From Martelella mediterranea (GTDB lineage: Bacteria > Pseudomonadota > Alphaproteobacteria > Rhizobiales > Rhizobiaceae): a stretch of 64,000 nt of DNA. The stretch's first letter is position 1. Each line of letters starts with the position of its first letter. Below, one piece after another: positions 36,314-45,373 of this stretch. The DNA lies in the NCBI GenBank assembly GCA_003001975.1, contig PVUG01000004.1:124001-188000 (forward strand). The letters are read 5' to 3'. The position numbers and the translations under genes are program-made. Below the pieces are notes generated by a model. It made no database searches and was not told the DNA's origin. It worked only from the letters and a program-made list of their open reading frames with translations.

Positions 36314-37693
36314 TCACTCGTTGATCGCGAGCTTCTTTTCCTCGTATGCCGTCTTCATCCGTTCGGCGAGCAGGAAGGCGAGTTCCAGCGCCTGGTCGGC
36401 ATTGAGGCGCGGGTCGCAATGGGTGTGGTAACGATCGTGCAGGTCGTCGCCCGTCAGCGCCCAGGCGCCGCCGGTGCACTCCGTCACGTTCTTGCCGGTC
36501 ATCTCGATGTGGATGCCGCCGGGATAGCTGCCTTCGGCGCGGTGGATCTGGAAGAAGCTTTCGACTTCCGACAGGATGCGCTCGAACGGCCGCGTCTTGT
36601 AGGAATTGAGCGTGATCGTATTGCCGTGCATCGGGTCACAGGACCACACGACCTTCCGGCCCTCGCGCTCGACGGCGCGGATCAGGCGCGGCAGATGATC
36701 GGCAACCTTGTCGTGGCCGAAACGGCAGATCAGCGTCAGGCGGCCGGCTTCGTTTTTCGGGTTCAGCGTATCGATCAGGCGCAGGAGGTCGTCTTCGGCA
36801 AGCGAAGGACCGCATTTCAGCCCGAGCGGATTGTTGATGCCGCGGGCATATTCGATATGGGCATGATCGAGCTGGCGCGTACGGTCGCCGATCCAGATCA
36901 TGTGGCCGGAGGTCGTGTACCAGTCGCCCGACGTCGAATCGACGCGGGTCATGGCCTCTTCATAGCCAAGCAGCAGGGCTTCGTGGCTGGTGAAGAAATC
37001 GGTTTCGCTGAGCGCGTGGTTTTCCGCCGCCGTGATACCGATGGCGCGCATGAACGACATGGTTTCGGAAAGCCGGTCGGCAAGCTTCTGGTAGCGTTCG
37101 CCCTGGGGGCTATCCTTGACGAAACCGAGCATCCACTGATGCACGTTTTCCAGATTGGCATAACCGCCCATGGAAAAGGCGCGCAGCAGGTTCAGGGTCG
37201 CGGCCGACTGGCGATAGGCCATCAGCTGGCGCTGCGGATCGGGCAGACGCGCGCCTTCGGTGAAATCGATACCATTGATGATGTCGCCGCGATAGCTCGG
37301 CAGCGTCACGCCATTGATGGTCTCGTCGGACGAGGAACGCGGCTTGGCAAACTGGCCGGCAATGCGGCCGACCTTGACGACCGGCTGCTGGGCGCCGAAG
37401 GTCAGCACCACGGCCATCTGCAGAAAGGCGCGGAAGAAATCGCGGATCGTGTCGGCACCGTGCTCGGCGAAGCTCTCGGCGCAATCGCCGCCCTGCAGCA
37501 GAAAGCCCCGGCCCTCGGCGACTTCGCCAAGCGCTGATTTGAGCTTGCGCGCCTCACCGGCAAACACCAGCGGCGGATAGGAAGCGAGCGCCGCTTCGGC
37601 CTCGGCCAGCTTGTCTGCATCAGGATAGTCCGGCACCTGCAGGATGGGTTTCCTGCGCCAGCTACCCGGTGTCCAGTTTGTTGCACTGTCCAT
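36314..37693 (-). CDS. 3-deoxy-7-phosphoheptulonate synthase, class II
   Basis: A 459-residue enzyme condensing phosphoenolpyruvate and erythrose 4-phosphate, the first step of the shikimate pathway. It is the plant-like class II form, unrelated in sequence to E. coli AroF/G/H. Conserved blocks are [80 protein letters not shown] and [10 protein letters not shown]. The ATG at 37693 has AGGTG 6 bases upstream. The gene stands alone between the repeat cluster and the LysR gene. Class II enzymes often have their own allosteric control, so expression control need not be tight. Confidence 0.95.
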   Translation of the reverse strand: MDSATNWTPGSWRRKPILQVPDYPDADKLAEAEAALASYPPLVFAGEARKLKSALGEVAEGRGFLLQGGDCAESFAEHGADTIRDFFRAFLQMAVVLTFGAQQPVVKVGRIAGQFAKPRSSSDETINGVTLPSYRGDIINGIDFTEGARLPDPQRQLMAYRQSAATLNLLRAFSMGGYANLENVHQWMLGFVKDSPQGERYQKLADRLSETMSFMRAIGITAAENHALSETDFFTSHEALLLGYEEAMTRVDSTSGDWYTTSGHMIWIGDRTRQLDHAHIEYARGINNPLGLKCGPSLAEDDLLRLIDTLNPKNEAGRLTLICRFGHDKVADHLPRLIRAVEREGRKVVWSCDPMHGNTITLNSYKTRPFERILSEVESFFQIHRAEGSYPGGIHIEMTGKNVTECTGGAWALTGDDLHDRYHTHCDPRLNADQALELAFLLAERMKTAYEEKKLAINE

Positions 37694-37805
37694 GTCGTTC
37701 ACCTGTCCTTGCCGTCCGGCCACACCATGCCGGACACGCCTCTCTCCCGATTTCGGCGCGCTTATAGACCTTTCTCGCTTTTTTGTATACCCGCGTGAGA
37801 GCCAC

Positions 37806-38660
37806 TCATTCGCCGGAAAGCAGGCCGCTGTTCGTCTTGATCAGGGTCGCCAGCCGCTCGATGACGGTGCGCACTTCCGGCCGGTGTCGGTCGTCGTCAT
37901 GGGCGATGATGAAAAGCGGATGGCTGAGCGCGTCGATCATGCCGCCGACACGTTCAAGCGCCGGATCGCTGTCGCCGATGTGAACCGGCAGGACGCCCTG
38001 CCCCGCCCCGGCCGCAATCAGCCGCACCAGCAAGTGCCGGTCCTCCGTCCAGGTGGTGATGGCGGATTCGTGATTTTCGAAAACCCAGCGATCTGACGGC
38101 GAAATCGCGGCACCCGTGCCCATGGAAACCCAGGGCAGCGCCTCATCCGCTCCGCCGCGACGGCGATAAACGGCATAGGCCATGGTGCCGGCGCGGCGCA
38201 CCGCCAGATTGCCGCTGTCGGGCCGGGCGGCGAGGACGGCAACATCCGCCTCCCGAAAGGCGAGCGCCAGCGACGGCCCGGCCGCCGCAAGGCAGATACG
38301 AAAGCCGTCTTCAGCCCCCTTGATCCCGGCCACATGATCGGCAGCAAAGCCCGAAAGCCAGCTGTCGACCGCAATCGACACCCAGGGCATGGCAAAGGCA
38401 TCGCTGTGCCACGCCGCGATATCGTCGGCCACCGCCTGCATGCCGCTGACACGCTCAAACAGAATTTCGCCGTCATGGGCCAGCCGGTAGCCGCGCTGGG
38501 ACCGCAGAAACAGCGCCCGTCCGAGCGTGCGCTCAAGCGCAAGCATGCGTCTGCCGATCGTCGGCGCCGACAGACCGGTGCGCTGGGCTGCGGCACTCAG
38601 ACCGCCCAGTTCGGCAACCACGTGAAAAAGCTGGAGATCCTCCCAGTTCGGATCCGCCAT
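37806..38660 (-). CDS. LysR family transcriptional regulator
   Basis: A 284-residue regulator. The N-terminal winged helix-turn-helix is seen in [39 protein letters not shown]. The C-terminal part is a shortened substrate-binding domain with the usual alternating strands and helices. It is somewhat short for the family (about 300). The effector is unknown. The divergent region upstream (38661-38820) holds a LysR-type T-N11-A dyad at 38697-38713 and two further dyads. The likely targets are itself and the small gene at 38821. Confidence 0.92.
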   Translation of the reverse strand: MADPNWEDLQLFHVVAELGGLSAAAQRTGLSAPTIGRRMLALERTLGRALFLRSQRGYRLAHDGEILFERVSGMQAVADDIAAWHSDAFAMPWVSIAVDSWLSGFAADHVAGIKGAEDGFRICLAAAGPSLALAFREADVAVLAARPDSGNLAVRRAGTMAYAVYRRRGGADEALPWVSMGTGAAISPSDRWVFENHESAITTWTEDRHLLVRLIAAGAGQGVLPVHIGDSDPALERVGGMIDALSHPLFIIAHDDDRHRPEVRTVIERLATLIKTNSGLLSGE

Positions 38661-38696
38661 TCTGCCTACTCCCGCAAAAAACGCGCGCGGTACAAA

Positions 38697-38749
38697 CTTA
38701 CACCAGAGGTAAGGACGATGAACCGTTCACGGCTGAAAGAGACGTTTCA
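38697..38749. promoter_or_regulatory. Stack of three dyads in the LysR divergent region
   Basis: CTTAC-N7-GTAAG at 38697-38713 contains a T-N11-A LysR box. TGAAC-C-GTTCA at 38719-38729 is a perfect 11-base palindrome, and TGAAA-N6-TTTCA lies at 38734-38749. They lie 37-89 bases upstream of the LysR start and 72-124 bases upstream of the small plus-strand ORF. Confidence 0.6.
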
Positions 38750-38820
38750 TTCGCAAATCTACAGCGCCCGTAACAGAAAGCCTAGCTCTTGGACATACCA
38801 TCCAAACGGGAGAAAATATC

Positions 38821-39060
38821 ATGCTCGACTGGTTTGCAGTGTCCCGACGTGACCACCCCAGACCGCCCGCCTCGCTCGCCGACCCGCTGGAAGGCGAGGA
38901 CTGGCACGGACATCAATGGGCGGCAGTCCTCATCAGCCGCATCATGCGCCACCGCAGAAGTCAAATAGCCCGGCACGCTGAAACGTGCCGGACCGTAGAC
39001 ATAACGACCTTCAGACCCGCTCGCCGTTCTTCACGCGATAGGTCGGGTTATACATCGTGA
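38821..39060 (+). CDS. Possible small arginine-rich protein, divergent from LysR
   Basis: An open frame of 79 codons starting MLDWFAVSRRDHPRPP, with GGGAG 8 bases before its ATG. The middle (WAAVLISRIMRHRRSQIARH) is basic and amphipathic. The last 50 bases overlap the end of gor on the other strand. A perfect hairpin (38970-38991) lies inside it, so translation may end early or the tail may not be real. I know no family. Its position opposite LysR with dyads between them is the main support. Confidence 0.35.
   Translation: MLDWFAVSRRDHPRPPASLADPLEGEDWHGHQWAAVLISRIMRHRRSQIARHAETCRTVDITTFRPARRSSRDRSGYTS
38970..38991. terminator. Hairpin downstream of gor
   Basis: CCGGCACG and CGTGCCGG form a perfect 8-base stem around CTGAAA, 20 bases after the gor stop codon. 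There is no clear T-run. It lies within the small plus-strand ORF. Confidence 0.55.
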
Positions 39061-40399
39061 CAAGCTCTTCGGACGCCGTCGGATGTACCGCCATGGTGCG
39101 GTCGAAATCGTCCTTGGTGCATCCGCCCTTCAGCGCAACGCCGATCAGCTGCGCCATCTCGCCCGCCTCGTGGCCGAGAATATGCGCACCGACGACCTTG
39201 CGGTCGGCGGCATTGACGATCAGCTTCATCACCGTGCGCTCGTCACGCCCGGAAAGCGTGGCCTTCATCGGACGGAACTTTGCCAGATAGACTTCCAGTT
39301 CCGTATAGCGTTCCGCCGCCACATCCTCGGGCAGGCCGACCGTGCCGATTTCCGGCTGGGAGAATACGGCCGTTGCAATCAGGTCGTGGTCGGGCGTGGT
39401 CGGATTGTTCTTGTACTCGGTTTCGATGAAGCACATCGCCTCGTGGATCGCGACCGGCGTCAGCTGGACACGGTCGGTCACGTCGCCGAGTGCATAGATG
39501 TAATCGACATTGGTGCGCGAATACTGGTCGACCTCAATCGCGCCCTTGGCGTCTGTCTGGACACCCACGGATTCAAGCCCGAGGCTCTTGGTGTTGGGAA
39601 GCCGGCCAAGCGCCATCATCACCTTGTCGACGTTGAAGACATGGCCCTGCCGGGTTTCGGCCTTCAAACGCCCGTCGGCGGCCTGCGCCACATCCAGGAT
39701 CGTGTCATGGCAGACCACCCGGATGCCCTTCTTCTCCATCGCCTCGCGCAGATTGGTGCGCATGTCCATGTCGAAACCGCGCAGGATTTCCGGCCCGCGA
39801 TAGATCAGCGTCGTTTCCACGCCGAGACCATTGAAAATATTGGCGAACTCGACTGCAATATAGCCCCCGCCGGTAATCGCGATCGATTTCGGCAGTTCAT
39901 CGAGATGGAAAGCCTCGTTGGAGGAAATGCAGAGTTCAGACCCCGGCATTTCCGGGTGCGGGTTGGGCGCTCCGCCGACAGCGATCAGGATCTTTTCCGC
40001 CGTCACCTCCTGGCCCGAGGCGTTCAGCCGCAGCCGGTGCGGCCCGATGATCTCGGCCCGGCTTTCCAGAATTTCCGCGCCGGCATTTTCCAGGCCCTTG
40101 CGATACAGGCCTTCGAGGCGGTCGATCTCCTTGTCCTTGGCGGCAATCAGCTCCGGCCACGAAAAGCTGCGCTCGCCGACATGCCAGCCGTACCCCTCGG
40201 CATCCTCGAAATGCTCGGGATACTGGGACGCATAGACAAGAAGCTTCTTCGGCACACATCCGCGAATGACGCAGGTGCCCCCGAAACGGTATTCCTCGGC
40301 AATGGCGACGCGTTTACCGAGCCCCGCCGCCAGCCGCGCGGCGCGCACGCCGCCTGAACCTCCGCCGATAACAAAAAGATCAAAATCATAAGCGGACAT
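39011..40399 (-). CDS. gor: Glutathione-disulfide reductase
   Basis: A 462-residue flavoenzyme that reduces glutathione disulfide with NADPH. FAD-binding GGGSGGVRAARLAA, the redox disulfide GGTCVIRGCVPKKL, a second dinucleotide motif AITGGGYIAVEFA, and the C-terminal AVHPTASEELVTM with the catalytic His-Glu pair are all visible. The start at 40399 (MSAYDFDLF) has GGAG 8 bases upstream. It lies downstream of rpiA and the DUF2059 gene, separated by a strong terminator, so it has its own promoter in the 175-base spacer. Confidence 0.95.
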   Translation of the reverse strand: MSAYDFDLFVIGGGSGGVRAARLAAGLGKRVAIAEEYRFGGTCVIRGCVPKKLLVYASQYPEHFEDAEGYGWHVGERSFSWPELIAAKDKEIDRLEGLYRKGLENAGAEILESRAEIIGPHRLRLNASGQEVTAEKILIAVGGAPNPHPEMPGSELCISSNEAFHLDELPKSIAITGGGYIAVEFANIFNGLGVETTLIYRGPEILRGFDMDMRTNLREAMEKKGIRVVCHDTILDVAQAADGRLKAETRQGHVFNVDKVMMALGRLPNTKSLGLESVGVQTDAKGAIEVDQYSRTNVDYIYALGDVTDRVQLTPVAIHEAMCFIETEYKNNPTTPDHDLIATAVFSQPEIGTVGLPEDVAAERYTELEVYLAKFRPMKATLSGRDERTVMKLIVNAADRKVVGAHILGHEAGEMAQLIGVALKGGCTKDDFDRTMAVHPTASEELVTMYNPTYRVKNGERV

Positions 40400-40519
40400 C
40401 GGGAGGCTCCTTTTTGCAAACAATGTCTTTGGAAATCTTCGGGCCTAGATATGGCGACTTCGAACGGGAAATCAAAGGGACAGGACGCGGCTTTGCCTAA
40501 CGCCGGTCCAGAACGGAAA

Positions 40520-40543
40520 AAGGGCGTGCGAAAGGCACGCCCT
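40520..40543 (-). terminator. Rho-independent terminator after the DUF2059 gene
   Basis: AGGGCGTGC and GCACGCCCT pair around GAAAG... on the minus strand and are followed by TTTTTCC. It closes the rpiA-DUF2059 operon and separates it from gor. Confidence 0.9.
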
Positions 40544-40574
40544 CAAAGCTTAAAAACGGCGTCAGCCGAAGATA

Positions 40575-41111
40575 TTATTCTGCGGCGGCCGGCGCATCAC
40601 CCGTCTGCTCTGCAATGCGACGGTTCAGCTCTTCCTGGGCCTGCTGGTTCAGGTCGCGGGCGATGCCCCTTGCCCAGATGTCGCCTGCCTGGCTCAGTTC
40701 GCGTGCCGCAATCGGCCCGTACTGGATGAACTTCTTGCCGAGATCGGAATTGTAGAATGTCGCCAGCTGTTCCAGCTCTTCCTGGGTGAAGATGTTGGCA
40801 TAGATCTGCGCACCTTCATTTTCCAGATCCGCGCGGCGCGAGGCCAGCGAGATTGCCGTATCCGTCACCACTTCATCGATCAGGGCATGATAATTCGGAT
40901 AAACCTGCGTCAACTGCGCCTGCACGAGATCAGCCTGGTTCGGCAGGATTTCGTCAAACTGGGAATTGATGCCGAGCGCGCCCAGCGCAGCCTTGGCCGC
41001 GGCCTGATGCTCGGGCGAAATATCCTGTGCCGCAGCAACGGAAAAAGCGCCAAGTCCCATTACCGTGGCGACGACGGCCACGGAACGGCCGATCTTGGTT
41101 TGAAATCTCAT
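40575..41111 (-). CDS. DUF2059 domain exported protein
   Basis: A 178-residue protein with a signal peptide (MRFQTKIGRSVAVVATVMGLGAFSVAAAQ). The conserved DUF2059 helical domain follows (residues about 90-150, with IYANIFTQEELEQLATFYNSDLGKKF). Function is unknown; members are periplasmic and common in alphaproteobacteria. It starts 13 bases after rpiA with AGGAG 6 bases upstream, so the two are one operon. A strong terminator ends it. Confidence 0.88.
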   Translation of the reverse strand: MRFQTKIGRSVAVVATVMGLGAFSVAAAQDISPEHQAAAKAALGALGINSQFDEILPNQADLVQAQLTQVYPNYHALIDEVVTDTAISLASRRADLENEGAQIYANIFTQEELEQLATFYNSDLGKKFIQYGPIAARELSQAGDIWARGIARDLNQQAQEELNRRIAEQTGDAPAAAE

Positions 41112-41124
41112 AAAGGACTCCTGT

Positions 41125-41823
41125 CTACTCTGCTGCTTTGAGTGTACGCACGCCACCGCCAGATGCAACGATGGCCAGCGTCGCTATGTCGATAAACAAC
41201 CCGTGCTCCACAACGCCGGGAATCATATTGAGCGCCACAGAAAGAGCCTCTGCATCGGGAATACGGCCAAATGATGCATCAAGGATGTAATGTCCGCCAT
41301 CGGTCATGAACGGGCCATCCCCAGAATGGCGCAATTCGAGCGCTCCGGAGAGATTGAGGCGGGAAACTGTCTTTTCGATGGCAAGGCGTGTGGCGCCAAG
41401 ACCGAAAGGCATGACCTCGATCGGCAGCGGAAATGCGCCGAGCTGATCGACCACCTTGGTCTCGTCGGCGATCACGATCATCGACTTCGACGCCGAGGCC
41501 ACGATCTTTTCCCTGAGCAGCGCTCCGCCGCCACCCTTGATCAGGCTGAGCGCCGGATCGATTTCATCCGCGCCGTCAATCGTGAGATCGAGTTCGGGCG
41601 ATTCGTCCAGAGACTTGACCTCGATGCCGAGTTCAAGGCACTGACGTGCGGTTGCTTCGGATGTCGGCACGCCGGTGACGGAAAAACCGTTCGCCACCTT
41701 CTCCCCGAGCAGCGCGATGAATTCACGCGCGGTGCTGCCGGTTCCGATGCCGAGACGCATACCGTCCTCGACATATCCAAGTGCTGTTTCGGCTGCCTTG
41801 ATTTTCAATTGACGCGCGTCCAT
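41125..41823 (-). CDS. rpiA: Ribose-5-phosphate isomerase A
   Basis: A 232-residue enzyme of the pentose phosphate pathway interconverting ribose 5-phosphate and ribulose 5-phosphate. Motifs: [31 protein letters not shown] and [11 protein letters not shown] (catalytic Asp/Glu/Lys), and [12 protein letters not shown]. The ATG at 41823 has AAGGAG 10 bases upstream. It is divergent from gph, whose product acts on a phosphosugar acid; the two often sit together in rhizobia. Confidence 0.96.
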   Translation of the reverse strand: MDARQLKIKAAETALGYVEDGMRLGIGTGSTAREFIALLGEKVANGFSVTGVPTSEATARQCLELGIEVKSLDESPELDLTIDGADEIDPALSLIKGGGGALLREKIVASASKSMIVIADETKVVDQLGAFPLPIEVMPFGLGATRLAIEKTVSRLNLSGALELRHSGDGPFMTDGGHYILDASFGRIPDAEALSVALNMIPGVVEHGLFIDIATLAIVASGGGVRTLKAAE

Positions 41824-42050
41824 GCGTCACATGCTCCTTCTGATTTACGCTAAGGTGTTTACACGCCACAGGCGCTAAACAAAAGTCCTTTTGCAAGAAG
41901 CCGCGGCTTCTGACCGAATGGATAATACCAAGAGTCAAGGACACGAATATTGCAAACCACAATCCAGCGCAAACTTCGTGTCGATTCGCGCATGCCGGTC
42001 TCCACCTCCCGGAGGCCCGGCAACAGCGCGCCAACGTGGAAGGAAACAGA

Positions 42051-42725
42051 ATGTCATCTCCGCTTGTCATCTTCGATCTCGACGGAACCCTCGTCGACAC
42101 CGCGCCGGACCTGATCGAAAGTCTCAACCATGCAATTGCGCCGGAAGGCCTGGCCCCCTTTGATATCGGCCAACTTCACCAGCTTGTCGGCAAGGGCGTG
42201 AAGGTCATGATCCGGCGGGCCTTCGCGCTGCGCGAGACCGAGCTCGACGACCAGACCTTCGAGGCCTGCTTCGAGCGGTTCACCACCCATTACCGCGCCG
42301 GCATGCCCGGCAAGAGCCGCCCCTACCCCGGAACGGAAAGCGCTCTCGAACGGCTGAAGGCAGCTGGCTTCACACTGGCCGTGTGCACCAACAAACGCAT
42401 GCCGCTGACCATGCCGCTTCTTCAAAGCCTCGGCCTTGCCGATCATTTTGACGTGATTACCGGCGGCGACAGTTTCGAATTCCGCAAACCCGACCCGCGC
42501 CATGTTCTGGGCACCATCGAACAGGCGGGCGGCAAACCGGAAAACGCAGTGATGATCGGCGACAGCTCCAACGATATCGATGCCGCCAGCGGCGCGGGTG
42601 TGGCCACCGTCGCGGTGACCTTCGGCTATGCCGACCGGCCGGTCGAAACCCTGGGCGCCGGCCGGACGATCAGTCACTTCGACGAGTTGACCGCCGCCCT
42701 GATCACAGAACTGCTCGGCCGCTGA
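42051..42725 (+). CDS. gph: Phosphoglycolate phosphatase
   Basis: A 224-residue HAD hydrolase that removes phosphate from 2-phosphoglycolate, a product of DNA repair and oxygenation. Motif I is FDLDGTLVDTAPDL, motif II ends in VCTNKR, and motif III/IV are KPDPRHVLG and MIGDSSNDIDAASGAG. The cap domain (about 20-90) is the helical type. The ATG at 42051 has AAGGA 6 bases upstream; the GTG at 42036 is not needed. It ends 16 bases before a terminator hairpin that is copied on the other side of repeat copy 4. Confidence 0.9.
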   Translation: MSSPLVIFDLDGTLVDTAPDLIESLNHAIAPEGLAPFDIGQLHQLVGKGVKVMIRRAFALRETELDDQTFEACFERFTTHYRAGMPGKSRPYPGTESALERLKAAGFTLAVCTNKRMPLTMPLLQSLGLADHFDVITGGDSFEFRKPDPRHVLGTIEQAGGKPENAVMIGDSSNDIDAASGAGVATVAVTFGYADRPVETLGAGRTISHFDELTAALITELLGR

Positions 42726-42741
42726 AACCGCAACGAAAAAA

Positions 42742-42767
42742 GGCGCGCCCGGAAAGCCGGACGCGCC
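42742..42767. terminator. gph terminator hairpin, first copy
   Basis: GGCGCG and CGCGCC enclose a CCGG/CCGG inner stem. AAAAAA precedes it but the T-run that should follow on the plus strand is replaced by the start of repeat copy 4. Its near-identical twin is at 42986-43011. Confidence 0.7.
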
Positions 42768-42986
42768 TCAGACTGCTGACAAATCTCGCCCCACTCTCCT
42801 TCGTCACCCTCGGGCTTGTCCCGAGGGTCTAAGCACGCATGAACGCGACAAGCGTATCGGGAAAAAATCAATTTAAAACAATCTATCACGAACCACCAAC
42901 GCCGCTCGTGCTGAGCGGTGGTTAGATCCTCGGGACAAGCCCGAGGATGACGTCCGTAAAAAGGATAGGTTTATCAATAAATTAAG
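42767..42986. repeat. Dispersed palindromic intergenic element, copy 4
   Basis: About 220 bases. It starts CTCAGACTGCTGACAAAT (42767-42784) and ends GTTTATCAATAAATTAAG (42969-42986). The palindromes GTCACCCTCGGG-CTTGT-CCCGAGGGTC... (42803-42829) and GATCCTCGGGACAAGCCCGAGG... (42925-42951) are inverted copies of each other. A third hairpin lies between them near 42893-42924. It is flanked by two copies of a 29-base sequence (42741-42769 and 42985-43013) that differ at one base. Confidence 0.8.
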
Positions 42987-43011
42987 GCGCGCCCGTAAAG
43001 CCGGACGCGCC
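42986..43011. terminator. Terminator hairpin, second copy, next to the L,D-transpeptidase
   Basis: Same stem as 42742-42767 with a single loop change, followed by TCTTTT on the plus strand. For the minus-strand L,D-transpeptidase ending at 43041 it lies 30 bases past the stop and can end its transcript. Confidence 0.8.
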
Positions 43012-43040
43012 TCTTTTCTATCAATCGAAGCTGAAAGCGA

Positions 43041-44981
43041 TCAGCTGTTTGCCTTGCGCGCCTTGCTTTCCGCCGCAAATGCGCGGTCCAGATACATGTC
43101 GCGGTCGTAGACGTCGTCATAGTACTGGATGTCGCCAGTGGCATCCGGCCAGGCCGTGAAATAGCTGATATAGACCGGGAACTGTTCCGGCACGTCGACC
43201 GGCGTGTTCTGCCCCGTTGCGATATAATCATCGACATCGGATTGCGGCACACCCAGAACGGCGGCGGCCATCTTCTTGGGATCGGCCAGACGCACACAAC
43301 CATGGCTGAGGGCGCGTACATCACGCTGGAAATAGCTCTTCTGCGGGGTGTCGTGCATGTAGATCGCATGGTCGTTCGGGAACAGGATCTTCAGCTGGCC
43401 AAGCGCGTTGCGCTCACCCGGGGGCTGGCGCACGTCGACCATCGGAGCCGCTGCCCAGTTGACCGAGGCCGACGAAACCCGGCGGCCATTATAGCTCACC
43501 TCATAACCGATCTGGTCGAAATAGGACGGGTTGGCCCGCAGCTTCGGCAGATATTCGTTGACGACAATCGAGCGCGGGAGGCCCCAATAGGGGTTGAATT
43601 CCACGGTCTGGATCTCATCACGGAAGAAATAGGTCTGGTTGCGCGGGTTACCGACCACGACGCGCATGTCGAAGTTCTCGCCATTGTCGTCATGATAATA
43701 GACGCGGTAGGCCGGCTGGTTGATGAACACATAGCGCGGGCCGAAATCGTCCGGCAGCCAGCGCAGGCGCTCCATCGCCGCGACCACCTTGCGGGCGCGG
43801 TCGTCATTGGTCTCGACATCAAACGAAGAGATTGTCTTCGGACCGACGACACCGTCGACGTAAAGGCCCTGAACGTCCTGGAAATCGCGGACCAGTTCGA
43901 CCAGTTCCGGGGTATATTCGGTTCCGCCGTCATAGGCGTCGAATACCTCCGCATGATCCTGAATGAAGGCATCGGTGCTCTTGCGCTTGATCGCCTTGAT
44001 CAGATTCGGCACATCCTCGTCGGTCTCGCCGGGATGAATGTAGTTGCCGCGACGGAAGACGATCGGCTCGACATATTCGTCATCGGCACGCAGTTCCTTG
44101 AGCGCGGTCTTCAGCTCCTGAAAACGCTCGCTCTGCGGATTGTAGCTTTCCATCAGGCCCGCGACGTTTTCGGCGTTGCCGAGGGCATCGATGGCCTCTT
44201 CAAGGTCAACGGGATTACGCTGCAGGTCGTGGAATTCCGAAATCCGGTTCGGGTCGACACGGCCGCGCTTGGCGTCCTGCATGTAGGTCAGAACGCGTGC
44301 GGACAGCGCCAGTTCGAAGCGCATCAGTTCGGCCTCGCGCGCCGCGTCATCGGCTGCAAGCGCCAGATCGGGCATGTTGACCGTGTAATCATCGGGATCG
44401 AGGCCCCAGGCATCAGCATCGGCCAGCGTATCAAGTGCTGCCTGCGCCTTGGGCGCAACATCGCCATCGGCAACCCAGATCAGGTCTCCGCCATTGGCGT
44501 AATAATCCTCGATTGCGACGGCGACATCATCGACGGCCTTCACCCGGGCATCGGTCAGGTACTGACGCGGATCGTTCTCGCCGATGGCGACCATGGTCTC
44601 GGTGGAGGCAGCATCGGTCATGGTATCGGGATCAAGCGCGGCAACTTCGGTGTTCGGCTGCTCGTCAGTCACGTCGTTCGTCTCGGGAGCGATCGAACCG
44701 GTCACAACAGGGTCCTGAATTTCGCTGATGGCGATGTAGCGCATCGAATCAGCCTTGTAGGTATAATATTTGGGCGGCGCCACCTTCGGGACCGAATATG
44801 TACGTTGCGTCTGCTGCTGTGGCGCCTGCGGCTGGACGACAGGGGCCCGATCGGCCTCCTTGTCGCGACCGCGCAGAATATCCATCAGGGTCAGCGCATT
44901 GGCCGATGCCGGCACGAATGCAGCCGATATCGCAGCAGCCATGGCTACCGATGAGACGCGAACTAGAAGATTGTTGCGCAA
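43041..44981 (-). CDS. L,D-transpeptidase, YcbB/LdtD-like, with peptidoglycan-binding domain
   Basis: A 646-residue periplasmic enzyme. It has a signal peptide (about 1-29) and a Pro/Gln-rich region. A large N-terminal scaffold domain follows, then a peptidoglycan-binding segment (TPELVELVRDFQDVQGLYVDGVVGPKT). The YkuD domain has IYMHDTPQKSYFQRDVRALSHGCVRLADPKK, with the active His and Cys. This architecture is that of YcbB-type enzymes, which can bypass penicillin-binding proteins by forming 3-3 cross-links. The start is TTG at 44981 behind GGGGTG. A perfect CtrA box lies 180 bases upstream, which may tie it to the cell cycle, although fumC shares the region. Confidence 0.92.
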   Translation of the reverse strand: MRNNLLVRVSSVAMAAAISAAFVPASANALTLMDILRGRDKEADRAPVVQPQAPQQQTQRTYSVPKVAPPKYYTYKADSMRYIAISEIQDPVVTGSIAPETNDVTDEQPNTEVAALDPDTMTDAASTETMVAIGENDPRQYLTDARVKAVDDVAVAIEDYYANGGDLIWVADGDVAPKAQAALDTLADADAWGLDPDDYTVNMPDLALAADDAAREAELMRFELALSARVLTYMQDAKRGRVDPNRISEFHDLQRNPVDLEEAIDALGNAENVAGLMESYNPQSERFQELKTALKELRADDEYVEPIVFRRGNYIHPGETDEDVPNLIKAIKRKSTDAFIQDHAEVFDAYDGGTEYTPELVELVRDFQDVQGLYVDGVVGPKTISSFDVETNDDRARKVVAAMERLRWLPDDFGPRYVFINQPAYRVYYHDDNGENFDMRVVVGNPRNQTYFFRDEIQTVEFNPYWGLPRSIVVNEYLPKLRANPSYFDQIGYEVSYNGRRVSSASVNWAAAPMVDVRQPPGERNALGQLKILFPNDHAIYMHDTPQKSYFQRDVRALSHGCVRLADPKKMAAAVLGVPQSDVDDYIATGQNTPVDVPEQFPVYISYFTAWPDATGDIQYYDDVYDRDMYLDRAFAAESKARKANS

Positions 44982-45373
44982 TTTTTCACCCCGTTTGACA
45001 TAAAATCATGATTTGAGACCACCTTACCCATATCGTGCGGAACCCTCCAATAACAATTCTGCTATCGGGCGAGACGGACGCTGTTGTGTTGGTAAAAAAC
45101 AACACTCCCATCTCAGGTTCCGGGTGGGATCGCCATTTTTTGAAATATATCAGCAGAGGCTTAACAGCGCATTAAGCAATTCGACCCCGAAAGCGGCGTT
45201 TCTGTGTCGGTCCACCCGCGCTTCGGTCAACCAAAAGCAACCTAAATCGAATAAGTTGACGCGGCTTGTTGACAGATCGGCCTTGACCGCGCGATGGCAT
45301 AGCCACGCTTTTCCGGCATGACGTCTTTCAAGTGTGCCCCATGGACGGGCCGTTGCACTGAGGTGGAGAAAAC
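44982..45373. other. Divergent intergenic region L,D-transpeptidase / fumC
   Basis: 392 bases. It contains an inverted repeat GTGTTG-N8-CAACAC at 45086-45105 and a CtrA box at 45161-45175. The rest is unremarkable; promoters for both genes must lie here. No ORF with support. Confidence 0.5.
45161..45175. promoter_or_regulatory. Candidate CtrA binding site
   Basis: TTAA-CAGCGCA-TTAA matches the CtrA consensus TTAA-N7-TTAA exactly. It is 180 bases upstream of the L,D-transpeptidase start and about 200 bases upstream of fumC. CckA, the kinase that feeds CtrA, is in the same window. A TTAA-N7-TTAA match can arise by chance, but rarely in GC-rich DNA. Confidence 0.6.

Noticed and set aside
39083-44954. 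Frames of 424 and 570 codons opposite gor and the L,D-transpeptidase
   Set aside because: Antisense shadows with no domain and no start signals.
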